From Geitlerinema sp. BBD 1991-9 (GTDB lineage Bacteria; Cyanobacteriota; Cyanobacteriia; Cyanobacteriales; Geitlerinemataceae): DNA of 64,000 nucleotides. This document shows positions 1 through 7,874 of the stretch, piece after piece; positions within the stretch are counted from its first letter, which is position 1, and the number at the start of each line of letters is the position of its first letter. The notes beneath the pieces were generated by a model, which made no database searches, was not told the DNA's origin, and saw nothing but the letters and a program-made list of their open reading frames with translations. The position numbers and the translations under genes are program-made. The stretch is taken from positions 1-64,000 of the forward strand of contig LWRO01000002.1 of NCBI GenBank assembly GCA_001657325.1. Reading direction: 5' to 3'.

Positions 1-115
1 GGTTCCCCACATCGTCGTATTCAGTTGAAACCGTGCGTCCGTCAAAGCGTTCCTCCGTCAAGCGACCCAAATCGTCGTACTCGTACTCGACGGTGCGACT
101 GTCGGCTTCTGTTTT
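1..115 (-). pseudogene. Rhs/YD-repeat protein fragment, cut by window edge
   Basis: Read on the minus strand, this stretch encodes two consecutive YD-type repeats with cores EYEYDDLGRLTEERFDG and TVSTEYDDVGN. That is the hallmark of Rhs/YD-repeat proteins, large secreted or surface shells that carry C-terminal toxins. An in-frame TAA at 116-118 closes the frame on its 5' side, immediately after the stop of the neighbouring formylglycine-generating-enzyme-like gene, so no start is present. The fragment runs off the left end and a longer Rhs gene may continue there. Seen: the repeats and the stop. Inferred: a truncated or rearranged Rhs gene rather than an intact one. Confidence 0.7.
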
Positions 116-120
116 TTACT

Positions 121-837
121 TCAAAGATTTAGAACAATTCTAAATCCTTTATACGCATGGTATTCTTCAGGTCTTGCAAAACCTCTATAAGTACATCGAG
201 GCCACCCAGAAGACAAAGGATTTCCTCCTCTATAAACTTTCTTGGTTCCACTGGTTGGCCCCTTTGGGTTAACCCATTTTATAGATGAATCGTGAAAATA
301 ATCACCACTATCGAACCAATCTAGACACCATTCTGATACATTTTGCCAAATATCTAGACATCCATAAGGAGTTTCATCCTTTAGGCTATGCCCGACAGGT
401 AAAGTACCTTTCATATAGGTTTCAAATTCTTCTCCCCAGTCATATTCTTTATCTAAGGGATACAATTGACCGTTGCAGCCTCGGCAAGCTTTTTTCCATT
501 GAGCTTCGGTTGCGAGAGAATAGTTTTTGCCAGAAATATCTTGAAGCCAAGTGGTAAAGTGATTGGCGTCTTGCCAAGATACATAAGTGATTGGATTATT
601 TTTTCGTGTGTTAAGATCAGCAACCTTATCTATCTGCTTCCAATTGTATCTAGTTCGATCTAAAAATGTCATCCACTGTTCAATTGTGACTGGAGTTTTT
701 TGTATATAGTAGGTGTCGAGCCAAACTCTTTTTTCTGGCCTTTCTTGGTATTTTTAATCTATTTCTTTATGCCCGTCTGCTCCCATTATAAAAGATCCTT
801 TTTGGATCTTAATCATGTCAAAAAGTGTTTCTTCCAT
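121..837 (-). pseudogene. Formylglycine-generating-enzyme (FGE-sulfatase/SUMF1) domain protein, split by a nonsense codon
   Basis: The family comprises FGE-type proteins with a C-type-lectin-like fold. Some oxidise sulfatase cysteines, and many bacterial relatives have other roles. Family hallmarks in order are KGSFIMGAD, YYIQKTPVTIEQW, ITYVSWQDA, YSLATEAQWKKACRG, NVSEWCLDW, YRGG and the terminal GFRIV. The natural start is the ATG at 835-837, preceded by an AAGGGA-like ribosome site, which would give a protein of about 238 residues. An in-frame TAA at 754-756, after residue 27, interrupts it. The remaining open part could restart at the internal ATG at 670-672 but would lack the first beta strand. 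The left end of the IS30 remnant lies about 35 bases upstream, so the promoter may also be separated. Function of the intact ancestor is unknown; pairing with the Rhs genes is only positional. Confidence 0.75.
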
Positions 838-871
838 TTTTATAATCCCTTTCAATTATTTGTTAGAGCTG

Positions 872-1975
872 CGCCAATTCAAAACTGAAACGCAACACTG
901 AGGCTGAGGGGTTTCACAAGAAAGGCTCATCAGGTAGAATTCGATCTCTAGTCAACTTACATTTTAATTAAAGATCGATCCAATGAGCCATCACCATCTT
1001 ACCTCATCAGAGCGTGTTGAGATCTATAAACTCTTCACTCAAGAAAAATGTTCGAAAGCGGAGATCGCTCGTCGTCTGGGTCGAGATCGTTCCTCGATCT
1101 CTCGAGAACTCCGACGCAATGTGACAGAAGAAGGTTGGTATTTGCCCGATACCGCTCAAAAGAAAGCGAAGGAAAGGCGTCAAAACGCCAAGGAGAAATT
1201 TCAAAAAGTTTCGGAAGAAACCCTCAAAGAAATCCGACGAGGACTTCAGTCATATCACAGTCCTAAACAAATCGTGGGTCGGCGGAAGCGAGAGGCGAAA
1301 GAAACGGTCAGTCATGAAACGATTTATCCAATGATTGACCAAGATTATGGCGGCTTAAGAAGTTGTTCTCAATAGTTGAGGCGACAACGCCCGAAACGCC
1401 GTCTTCGTCAAGCTTCTCCGTCAAAATGTGGTCGAATACCTAATCGAGTTGGGATTGAACATCGTCCCCCAATTGCTGACTTAAAAGTAGAGATTGGTCA
1501 TTGGGAAAGTGAGACGATGATTGGGAGACATCATGCGAGATTTTTAGTCACTCATGTGGATAAAGCCTCAAAATTCTTGAGGGCCAGGCTGGCGAAAAAC
1601 AAAACGTCTAAGGCTATCAATTAAGTCACCCTAGAAGAGTTTTTACGTCTTCCTCAATCTCATCAAAAAACTCTAACATTTGATAACGGCAAAGAATTTA
1701 GTGGTTATGAAGAACTCGTTCAAAAATTTAAAGTAGACTGCTACTTTGCCAATTCTTGTCATTCTTGGGAGCGCGGACTAAACGAACATACAAATGGAAT
1801 GCTTCGACAATTTTTTCCCTTGAAAAAAATTTCAAAACTCTGTCCCCAGAAGCGGTTCAAAAAGCCGTCGATCTGCTCAACAATCGCCCACAAAAATCTC
1901 TTGACTATCGAACCCTTTCTGAGGTATTTTATAGTCAGGGATCGGAGACCGTTGCATTTCAGACTTGGATTGGCG
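872..1975 (+). mobile_element. IS30-family insertion sequence, inactive
   Basis: Imperfect terminal inverted repeats of 25 bases lie at 872-896 and 1951-1975. The outer arms read CGCCAATTCAAAACTGAAA and, on the opposite strand, CGCCAATCCAAGTCTGAAA, with 21 of 25 positions matching. They enclose a single broken IS30-type transposase gene, giving an element of about 1.1 kb, the usual IS30 size. The transposase stop (1981-1983) falls just past the visible right repeat, so the true end may be a few bases further out. I could not identify a convincing short target duplication. The element lies between the FGE-like pseudogene and a putative immunity gene. Confidence 0.75.
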
Positions 1976-1983
1976 AACTTTAA
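983..1983 (+). pseudogene. IS30-family transposase, broken by two stops and a frameshift
   Basis: The N-terminal helix-turn-helix is intact (HLTSSERVEIYKLF followed by AEIARRLGRDRSSISREL). The DDE catalytic region is recognisable. The first acidic motif reads GHWESETMIG, where the expected Asp of WE-x-D is Glu. The second is TFDNGKEFSGY and the third is SWERGLNEHTNGMLRQFFP. The reading frame is interrupted by TAG at 1373-1375 and TAA at 1622-1624. It then shifts by one frame near 1,820-1,835, after which the C-terminal LLNNRPQKSLDYRTLSEVF motif continues to TAA at 1981-1983. The protein cannot be made as a functional enzyme from this copy. Confidence 0.85.
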
Positions 1984-2196
1984 TAGCATATTTAATACTT
2001 TAGTTAGTTAATATTCCCCGAGAGTTTGGAAAAAAGCTGTTAGATAAGTTGAGGTATTTACAAGCTTTCATGTGTGACAGAATTAGTTACGTTCATTGGC
2101 TCCGAGGTGCTGAATTTGGGATTTCACAGGATTCGTGTATCTATTTATAGGGGTTTAGAGTTTACTGTTCAACATTTCTGGGATTACTCTTAGAGA

Positions 2197-2865
2197 TTAT
2201 AAATTATTTTTGTTAAAGAAATTCATTGTTATAGCGACAATTATAGCAATATCAAATAAGCATACTTGAAATATTTTCGATTTAATTCTTTGATTAACTT
2301 TGAAATTTCTATGCTCAGCATTATAGTTATACATATAGTTGTATAAAACCAACAAAAAGGCTTCTCGAAATTGAATGAATTTAGAGTTAATACTTATGTT
2401 TTTGTATTTTAGAACGTATCTTTTAAAAAGACAGAGGTAAATCAATCGAAAAAAACTGGGCAGTATTAGCAAGATTCTAATCGCTAATGGTGATATGAAT
2501 AAAAAAGAATTAAAATCAAAGCCCCATAAGCCAGAAAGAAATAATAGTAAATATATAAAAATATTAAAAAAATAAAAATTAAATAACAACAACAAAACCT
2601 GATTTTTGTTGTTAACGTTGCAAGAACTAACAAGTCGTATATTAAATAAACTGAAAAAAGTGGTTATAATCAATATAGTTGTCAAGAAAAATGGTTCGGA
2701 GTTTTGGACTTCCTGGATGACTATTTCGCTGCTTAAAAGAAAATATATCAGAGCTGTCCGAACTGGATCTGATATATAGTAGTGTAATGGGTGATTAAAG
2801 TTTGAATTTCTCATATGAAATGACATCAAATTAAATAAATAGGGGAAGAGGTATAGAAACCCCAA
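2197..2865 (-). CDS. Polytopic membrane protein, putative immunity partner of Rhs tail B
   Basis: A 222-residue protein of unknown family. It is strongly hydrophobic, with about five predicted membrane segments separated by short basic loops, for example ALIYFLLSSEIVI, FFLTTILIITTFFSLF, LLLLFNFYFFNIFIYLL and FDIAIIVAITMNFF. It is notably AT-rich and rich in Phe, Ile, Leu and Asn compared with the rest of the window. Its start overlaps the last 35 bases of the Rhs C-terminal tail encoded just upstream (2831-3142). That arrangement is typical of toxin-tail/immunity pairs, and the second tail in this region has the same arrangement. Seen: hydrophobicity and overlap. Inferred: membrane immunity to the tail toxin. 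Codons and spacing give no independent proof of expression. Confidence 0.6.
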   Translation of the reverse strand: MGFLYLFPYLFNLMSFHMRNSNFNHPLHYYISDPVRTALIYFLLSSEIVIQEVQNSEPFFLTTILIITTFFSLFNIRLVSSCNVNNKNQVLLLLFNFYFFNIFIYLLLFLSGLWGFDFNSFLFISPLAIRILLILPSFFRLIYLCLFKRYVLKYKNISINSKFIQFREAFLLVLYNYMYNYNAEHRNFKVNQRIKSKIFQVCLFDIAIIVAITMNFFNKNNL

Positions 2866-3905
2866 TATCCAAATTTACACCAGCAGCTGCAACAATTCCT
2901 CCATTGAAACCATCAGCATTACCTTTAGCTTTACCAACTCTTAATTCCTGTAAACCGTACCCTATTCCTATTGTAGCTCCTATAGCTTGAGAGGCATAAA
3001 GTCCCGCAAATTGATGCAAATTTACGCCTTTGCTGTTTGGAGTAAAAAGTTCAAACCGCCCAAAGGTTGCTCCTCCAGTTAAACCAGAAATGCTAAGTGA
3101 AGGGCCTATCTGAGTACTAGAATGTATTGCTATGGCAGCAAATCATTTGAGATTTTCTTCATCAAATTCAATTGGATCAAACCCCAACCAGATAACTCCA
3201 ATTTCAGTACTAAATAAACTTAATCCAAGACTTATCAATAAGTTAAATTTAGCCGGAAAAATACCCAAATATGGAAGACGAGTAAAACGACCTTCTCCTG
3301 AAACAATCCATCCTTCCCACCGGAAATCATCTTCCTGACGATTACTAACCGAACTCTGGAGGATGGAAGCAGGGATAAAAGTAGGATTGTAACTACTTGC
3401 TAACGGTAGCGAACTAAGAGTACTAATAATTTGTGTTGCAGCTATGGCCTGACCAATAGAAAAAGCCCCACTCGGATCTTCAAAACTGATAGGATTAGCA
3501 TTGGCATAAAGATAGCGATGTCGAAAAACCGGACTTTCCACCATCCCCTCAAACGGATCGGTACTGAGAAAACGCCCCGTCTCCGGTTCGTAATACCGCA
3601 CCCGCAGATACTGCAATCCTAACTCGGAATCTAACGACTCACCACGATAGAGATAAGGATTCTCCGTCGCACCCATTGCCCTCAAAACCTCACCATACGC
3701 CCCATACTCATAAGTATCCGTCACCGCCCCTAACTCGTCTGTCAACAGGCGCACGCCACTGTGTCCGTGTGTCCGTCTTGCAGATAGAATCGAGACTCAT
3801 CCCCACGCTGCTGAGAAGTCAAATCCAAGCTGCGCACGTAAGCCGCCTGGGTTTCCCCGTTCGGTGCGTACTCCTCGATGACCCCCGCATTCGGAATTTT
3901 ATAAA
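2831..3905 (-). pseudogene. Rhs core C-terminus plus glycine-rich toxin tail B, disrupted
   Basis: The upstream part encodes the conserved Rhs core end: EYAPNGETQAAYVRSLDL, FYLQDGH, VRLLTDELGAV, NPYLYRGESLDSELGLQYL, RYYEPETGRFLSTDP and NPISFEDPSGAFS. The variable tail that follows is rich in glycine and hydrophobic residues (TGGATFGRFELF, AIGATIGIGYGLQELRVG, IVAAAGVNLDIGVSIPL). Two lesions break the frame. One is an 8-base tandem duplication at 3761-3776 just before VRLLTDELG. The other is an in-frame TGA at 3143-3145 inside the tail. Repairing both gives a continuous frame down to 2831. Homology to Rhs starts abruptly near 3,905, right after the neighbouring immunity-like gene. This resembles the displaced orphan modules known from rhs loci. 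The tail is not a toxin family I recognise. Confidence 0.75.
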
Positions 3906-3914
3906 CTCTGCTTA

Positions 3915-4316
3915 TTACCTCAATTTCAACAGACCCCTAAACCAACGTTTTGTACGCTGTAATGTACTCTCTTTTTTCTTATACGATCTAATCATTATTT
4001 TGGGTTCTCTGTATAAAACCCATAAAAAATCTACAACTAGCGATAGAAGCATAATCTTACGAATGATGTTCCAGTTTTCATATGATTGCATTTTTTCTGT
4101 GACTCCTAAAAATAAAAAAACAATTACTGGATGCAGGTATCCAAAGAACAATATTTCAATTTTTTTAAAACGATCGATATTTCGTTCTTCTTGGTAAATT
4201 CTAAGAATAGAAAAGATCGTGCAGACCATCATAAATACAGATAAATCTATCCAGTGGTTAAATCTGGTCGTCTCCAAGTAAATTAGAAAAGCAATCAGAG
4301 ATATGGGTTTAATCAT
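3915..4316 (-). CDS. Small polytopic membrane protein, putative immunity partner of Rhs tail A
   Basis: A 133-residue protein with about four hydrophobic segments (ISLIAFLIYLETTRF, WIDLSVFMMVCTIFSIL, ILFFGYLHPVIVFLFLG, IMLLSLVVDFLWVLY) and a very basic C-terminus. I do not recognise the family. Its ATG at 4314-4316 overlaps the stop of the Rhs tail A frame (which ends at 4309), implying translational coupling of tail and partner. The same layout is seen at 2197-2865. By analogy with Rhs and contact-dependent toxin loci, it is probably an immunity protein protecting the membrane. This is inference from position and hydrophobicity; no sequence motif supports it. Confidence 0.6.
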   Translation of the reverse strand: MIKPISLIAFLIYLETTRFNHWIDLSVFMMVCTIFSILRIYQEERNIDRFKKIEILFFGYLHPVIVFLFLGVTEKMQSYENWNIIRKIMLLSLVVDFLWVLYREPKIMIRSYKKKESTLQRTKRWFRGLLKLR

Positions 4317-4638
4317 TGCAAGGTCTTGGTTCGTTGTACGTTACAGCGATTGGCAAACCCCATAGAATATCAATTCCATTGTCAAAACATTTTGCTGTTG
4401 GTTGTGGAGGGCTTGAAGTAAAGAAATTAAAGCTAGAAGTAGCATGACCAATGATTGCAGTACCAACTCCAAACCCAAAGCCCAATATAACAGCTCCAGC
4501 CGAGAATACGAATGCTCCTCCTACTAGTTGTCTGGTGCGATCTTGAGGGACATCTCTGACCGACGGGAGACGAACGTGCCGAAACCGAATGCCACCGCCC
4601 CCCAATCCCTTAGACTCCAGAAGCTTTGAAACCTCCTT
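4309..4638 (-). pseudogene. Orphan Rhs-type C-terminal tail A
   Basis: The open frame runs from a TAG at 4639-4641 to a stop at 4309. It has no good start codon or ribosome site (TTG at 4603-4605 is the first possible one). The product contains a glycine-rich hydrophobic stretch (LVGGAFVFSAGAVILGFG, GVGTAIIG) and a short polar C-terminus with two cysteines ending NEPRPCND. It has the same character as tail B and the same 3' overlap with a membrane protein gene. The Rhs core that should precede it is missing; the tRNA-Asp promoter region lies there instead. I read it as the leftover toxin end of an Rhs gene, probably untranslated. It could also be a small membrane peptide gene. Confidence 0.45.
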
Positions 4639-4695
4639 CTAGAGAGGCTTTTCAGAAACTTCTCCAAAAAAAACAAAAAAAATTCCCCAAAATAC

Positions 4696-4724
4696 TTGAC
4701 AACCCCAGATAGCTTGGGCATAAT
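4696..4724 (+). promoter_or_regulatory. Sigma-70-type promoter of tRNA-Asp
   Basis: A perfect TTGACA (4696-4701) is followed after exactly 17 bases by CATAAT (4719-4724), one mismatch from TATAAT. It points toward the tRNA gene, whose mature 5' end is 34 bases downstream of the -10 box. This leaves a leader of about 25 bases to be removed by RNase P. Confidence 0.75.
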
Positions 4725-4757
4725 GGATATTGCGCCTCAAGAGAGGAGCAAACGCAA

Positions 4758-4831
4758 GGGACTGTAGTTCAATTGGTTAGAGCACCGCCCTGTCACGGCG
4801 GAAGTTGCGGGTTCGAGCCCCGTCAGTCCCG
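4758..4831 (+). tRNA. trnD: tRNA-Asp (GTC anticodon)
   Basis: A full cloverleaf is visible. The acceptor stem is GGGACTG (4758-4764) paired with CAGTCCC (4824-4830), with discriminator G at 4831, as expected for tRNA-Asp. The D arm contains GTTCAATTGGTTAGAGC. The anticodon stem is CCGCC/GGCGG around loop CTGTCAC with anticodon GTC, and the T arm contains GGTTCGAGCC. CCA is not encoded. It reads GAC and GAU codons. The gene has its own promoter and terminator and sits at the junction between the decayed Rhs region and the core chromosome. Confidence 0.97.
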
Positions 4832-4840
4832 TTCCCGAAG

Positions 4841-4869
4841 GAGGTAAGGTTAAAGCCTTACCTCTTTTT
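4841..4869 (+). terminator. Rho-independent terminator of tRNA-Asp
   Basis: A perfect 9-bp stem GAGGTAAGG (4841-4849)/CCTTACCTC (4856-4864) with loop TTAAAG is followed by TTTTT. It begins 10 bases after the tRNA 3' end. Confidence 0.85.
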
Positions 4870-5240
4870 CATTATAAATTGCCGGTCGGGGAGATTGATG
4901 CAGACTCCTGATGTTGAAGCAACCTTAGAGGTGAATCTTTGAACGCTGAGAGGGGAACGACTTACGAACGCCCGATTCTGCAACTGGATCGATCGCCCCT
5001 CTTTCTGAGAGGGGTTTCGATCGAGTATCGAGGTATACGAAATCTACTTCTCAAATCAGCGAATAAAATTGTCCCCGTAGAGTCCTTGCATACAAAGACT
5101 CTACGGGGTTTCAGGCGCACGGACAAAAACACCCTTTCGTATGGCGGACTCCGCATTACCCAAGCGATCGAGGCGTGACGGCGTTTCACCCCAACCCCAC
5201 GCACACGACCCAAGCGAGGCCGAAACCGGTGAATTTAACC
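4870..5240. other. Intergenic region with hairpins, no supported gene
   Basis: No convincing coding region is seen; small open frames here lack ribosome sites and family features. Two inverted repeats stand out. A short one lies at about 4997-5015 (CCCCTC/GAGGGG). A perfect 12-bp stem CCCCGTAGAGTC (5073-5084)/GACTCTACGGGG (5097-5108) with a 12-base loop also occurs. The latter lies 3' of the minus-strand GGDEF-EAL gene and could terminate it, although neither side has a long uridine run. Confidence 0.5.
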
Positions 5241-7868
5241 TCATTCCAATATTTGAGATTGCTTGAGCAGTGCAGTGGCCGCTTCAGCATTCAAGGGAAC
5301 CGAGAAGAAATAGCCTTGTACGTACTTGCACCCAAGGCGGCGGAGCTGTTCGAGCTGTTCGTGAGTTTCGACACCTTCAGCGATCGTTTCCATCCCCAGG
5401 TTGTGTGCCAATCCGATAATCGCTTCAACAATTGCAACATTTTCACCATTTCGACCCATGTGAGCGACAAACGATCGATCGATTTTCAAAGCGTTACAGG
5501 GAAAATGATGTAAATAACTCAAAGAAGAATATCCCGTCCCGAAATCGTCAATATTGACCTGAACGCCGAGCTTTCGCAACTCGTGCAAGGCATTTTGAGA
5601 CCCGTTCTCGCGACGCATCATAGTACTTTCCGTAATTTCTAATTTCAGGCTGTGCGGGTTGAGTCGAGTGTCTTGCAGGACGTCTTGAATGTCTTGGCAC
5701 AAATCCGGTCGATCGAACTGACAACTGGAAAGGTTGACACTAATAAAGATCGGTCGATCGAACTGTTGCTGCCATTGCTGTGTTTGGCGACAGGCTTCGT
5801 GGAGAACCCAACGTCCGAGGGCGACGATCGACCCCGTTTCTTCCGCCAGGGGAACGAACACTTCCGGTGAAATCCACTGCCGCTGGGGATGATACCACCG
5901 TGCCAAAGCTTCAAAGCCAACAACGGTATTACTCGCCAGCGCGATGATGGGTTGGTAGTAGACGAGAAACTCTTGACGTTCGAGGCCGCGTCGCAAGTCC
6001 GTTTCGAGTTGCAGTCGCTCCACCGTCGCACCGTGCATGACGGGATCGAACACGACGTAAGTGCCTTTACCTTTAGACTTCGCTTCGTAGAGGGCGATAT
6101 CCGCATCTCGGAGAATGCGTTCGGGTGAATCCTCTTCGGGATCGATCGAACAGGTTGGCGGCATACCCACCAGAACGATGCCGATGCTGGTGCTGGTAAA
6201 TACATCGCAATTATCGAGGTAAAACGGTCGCTTCAACGCTCGATCGATCCGTTCGGCAATCGAAACGGCCTGTCGCGCGTCCTCGATACAGTGCAATAAC
6301 ACCACGTATTCATCTCCGCCAAAGCGAGCGATGAGATCGGTCGGGCGCACACACTCGCCCAGGCGACGGGCGACTTCGGACAGCAAACGATCGCCGGTCA
6401 AATGCCCCATACTGTCGTTGACGAGCTTAAATCGATCGAGATCGAGGAAAAATACAGCGAACTTGTACTCGGGATTTTCTTGACGACGGGAGATCGAGAC
6501 CTGCAAGCAGTGAACGAACCAACTGCGGTTCGGTAAATTCGTCAGGGGATCGTGATGGGTGTTCCGTTCCAGCGTCTCAAAAGACGTTTGTAATTGTTGT
6601 GCCATGCGATTAAAGGCTCGCACGACCGTTCCCAATTCATCAGAGCGCGAACTGTCGGGGACGCGCTGATTCCAATCTTTACGAGAGAGGGCCTCTGCTG
6701 CGAAGCTGAGTCCCAGCAGTGGGCGGAGTACGGAGCGTGTGATGGCGATGCCGACAACGAGTGCCACGACGACGGCGACGCCGCCAACCAGCACCGTTGT
6801 CTGCAAGAAAACCCTGGCGGGAACGAATAACTGCTGTGCTGGAACGGCAACGACGAGCAGCCAATCGAGGCCCCACTCATCCCGCAAAGACGACACTTCG
6901 GCGAAATAATGCTGTCGATCGAGTTCGACGGTCAAGCGTTCGGAGCGATCGAGGTATCGTAAATCTGAAAAGCGCTCTTCTAAGGTCGTGGCAATGGCGT
7001 GAATTTCCGGAACGCGACTTTCCCGAGCGAATACCCGAGGGACGGGTTGACCGATCGAGACGGGTTCTGAGGCACGTTGTCGTCTCGCGTGGGAGAGTGG
7101 TTCGAGGCGAGACGAGGCAACGAGAGCGCCTTGTCGATCGACGATAAACGCAATTCCATTCGATGCCGTGAGTTCGCCGATCGGCGGTACGAGTTGACGT
7201 TCGAGAAAATGGGAAAGCTCCGAGAGCGCTAACCCTGTGGCGAGAACGCCTTGTAACTCGTTATCGTCTTTGTAAAGCGGGTAAGTCGCAACAATTCCGA
7301 GATCTCGGTTCTCGAAAAATACGAAAATGTCGCTCCAATGGGGCTGTCCGATCTCGATCGCCGCACGATACCAAGGTCGAGCGCGTGGATCGTAGTCGAA
7401 AGTCCCCGTCGGTTGGTTTGAAACACTGTTTCCTTCCCGTCCGACGATAACAAACTGCCCCGATCGACTCGCCGCATAAAATTCACTAATCCCATCGGAT
7501 AGGCGCTGCTGATCCCCAAACTGACGCTTGAAGGTGGTTGGATTTTGAAAGTTGAGCGTTTCTCGCTCGATCGCTTCAACGTTGATGAGATCGATCCGAG
7601 GGGGAATAGCGAGATAGCGAGCGACAGCTTCGTTGATACGTTCGCTGGTTTCGTGTAAATCTCGCACGGTGAGATCGTGCGTGGACTTCCCTATGTGGTA
7701 AAACAACAGCCATCCCGTTAACCCCACCGCCGCAACAACCTGAGCGACAGGAGGGGCAATCGCCAGCCAGCGTAAAGATACCGAAAATTTAGGGTCGTTC
7801 AATAAAACTTTTCGGAAAGTCGAAAACATTCGAGATCGTAGGAAGGGTTTGACGTTGCGCTCTTGCAT
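5241..7868 (-). CDS. Membrane-bound GGDEF-EAL cyclic-di-GMP enzyme with extracellular sensor and HAMP domain
   Basis: An 875-residue bifunctional candidate for cyclic-di-GMP synthesis and breakdown. Domains in order: N-terminal membrane segment (about 35-55), a dCache-like extracytoplasmic sensor (about 60-335, with RARPWYRAAIE typical of these domains), a second membrane segment (about 350-375) and HAMP (to about 425). GGDEF follows (about 440-605, motif RFGGDEYVVLL, phenylalanine replaced by tyrosine, which is tolerated in active enzymes). EAL comes last (about 625-870, motifs GFEALARW, NIDDFGTGYSSL, AEGVET). The catalytic acidic residues I can check are present in both domains, so both may be active, with the sensor setting the balance. 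It begins at an ATG and is followed on the same strand by no close gene. The DUF2993 gene lies 6 bases upstream, suggesting cotranscription. The signal it senses is unknown. Confidence 0.93.
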   Translation of the reverse strand: MQERNVKPFLRSRMFSTFRKVLLNDPKFSVSLRWLAIAPPVAQVVAAVGLTGWLLFYHIGKSTHDLTVRDLHETSERINEAVARYLAIPPRIDLINVEAIERETLNFQNPTTFKRQFGDQQRLSDGISEFYAASRSGQFVIVGREGNSVSNQPTGTFDYDPRARPWYRAAIEIGQPHWSDIFVFFENRDLGIVATYPLYKDDNELQGVLATGLALSELSHFLERQLVPPIGELTASNGIAFIVDRQGALVASSRLEPLSHARRQRASEPVSIGQPVPRVFARESRVPEIHAIATTLEERFSDLRYLDRSERLTVELDRQHYFAEVSSLRDEWGLDWLLVVAVPAQQLFVPARVFLQTTVLVGGVAVVVALVVGIAITRSVLRPLLGLSFAAEALSRKDWNQRVPDSSRSDELGTVVRAFNRMAQQLQTSFETLERNTHHDPLTNLPNRSWFVHCLQVSISRRQENPEYKFAVFFLDLDRFKLVNDSMGHLTGDRLLSEVARRLGECVRPTDLIARFGGDEYVVLLHCIEDARQAVSIAERIDRALKRPFYLDNCDVFTSTSIGIVLVGMPPTCSIDPEEDSPERILRDADIALYEAKSKGKGTYVVFDPVMHGATVERLQLETDLRRGLERQEFLVYYQPIIALASNTVVGFEALARWYHPQRQWISPEVFVPLAEETGSIVALGRWVLHEACRQTQQWQQQFDRPIFISVNLSSCQFDRPDLCQDIQDVLQDTRLNPHSLKLEITESTMMRRENGSQNALHELRKLGVQVNIDDFGTGYSSLSYLHHFPCNALKIDRSFVAHMGRNGENVAIVEAIIGLAHNLGMETIAEGVETHEQLEQLRRLGCKYVQGYFFSVPLNAEAATALLKQSQILE

Positions 7869-7874
7869 TGGGGG

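Noticed and set aside
4939-5178. 79-codon plus-strand open frame after tRNA-Asp
   Set aside because: Crosses two hairpins and has no recognisable protein features.
5645-6205. Minus-strand open frame of 186 codons within the GGDEF-EAL gene
   Set aside because: Lies in another frame of a gene with intact family motifs; composition is that of a shadow frame.
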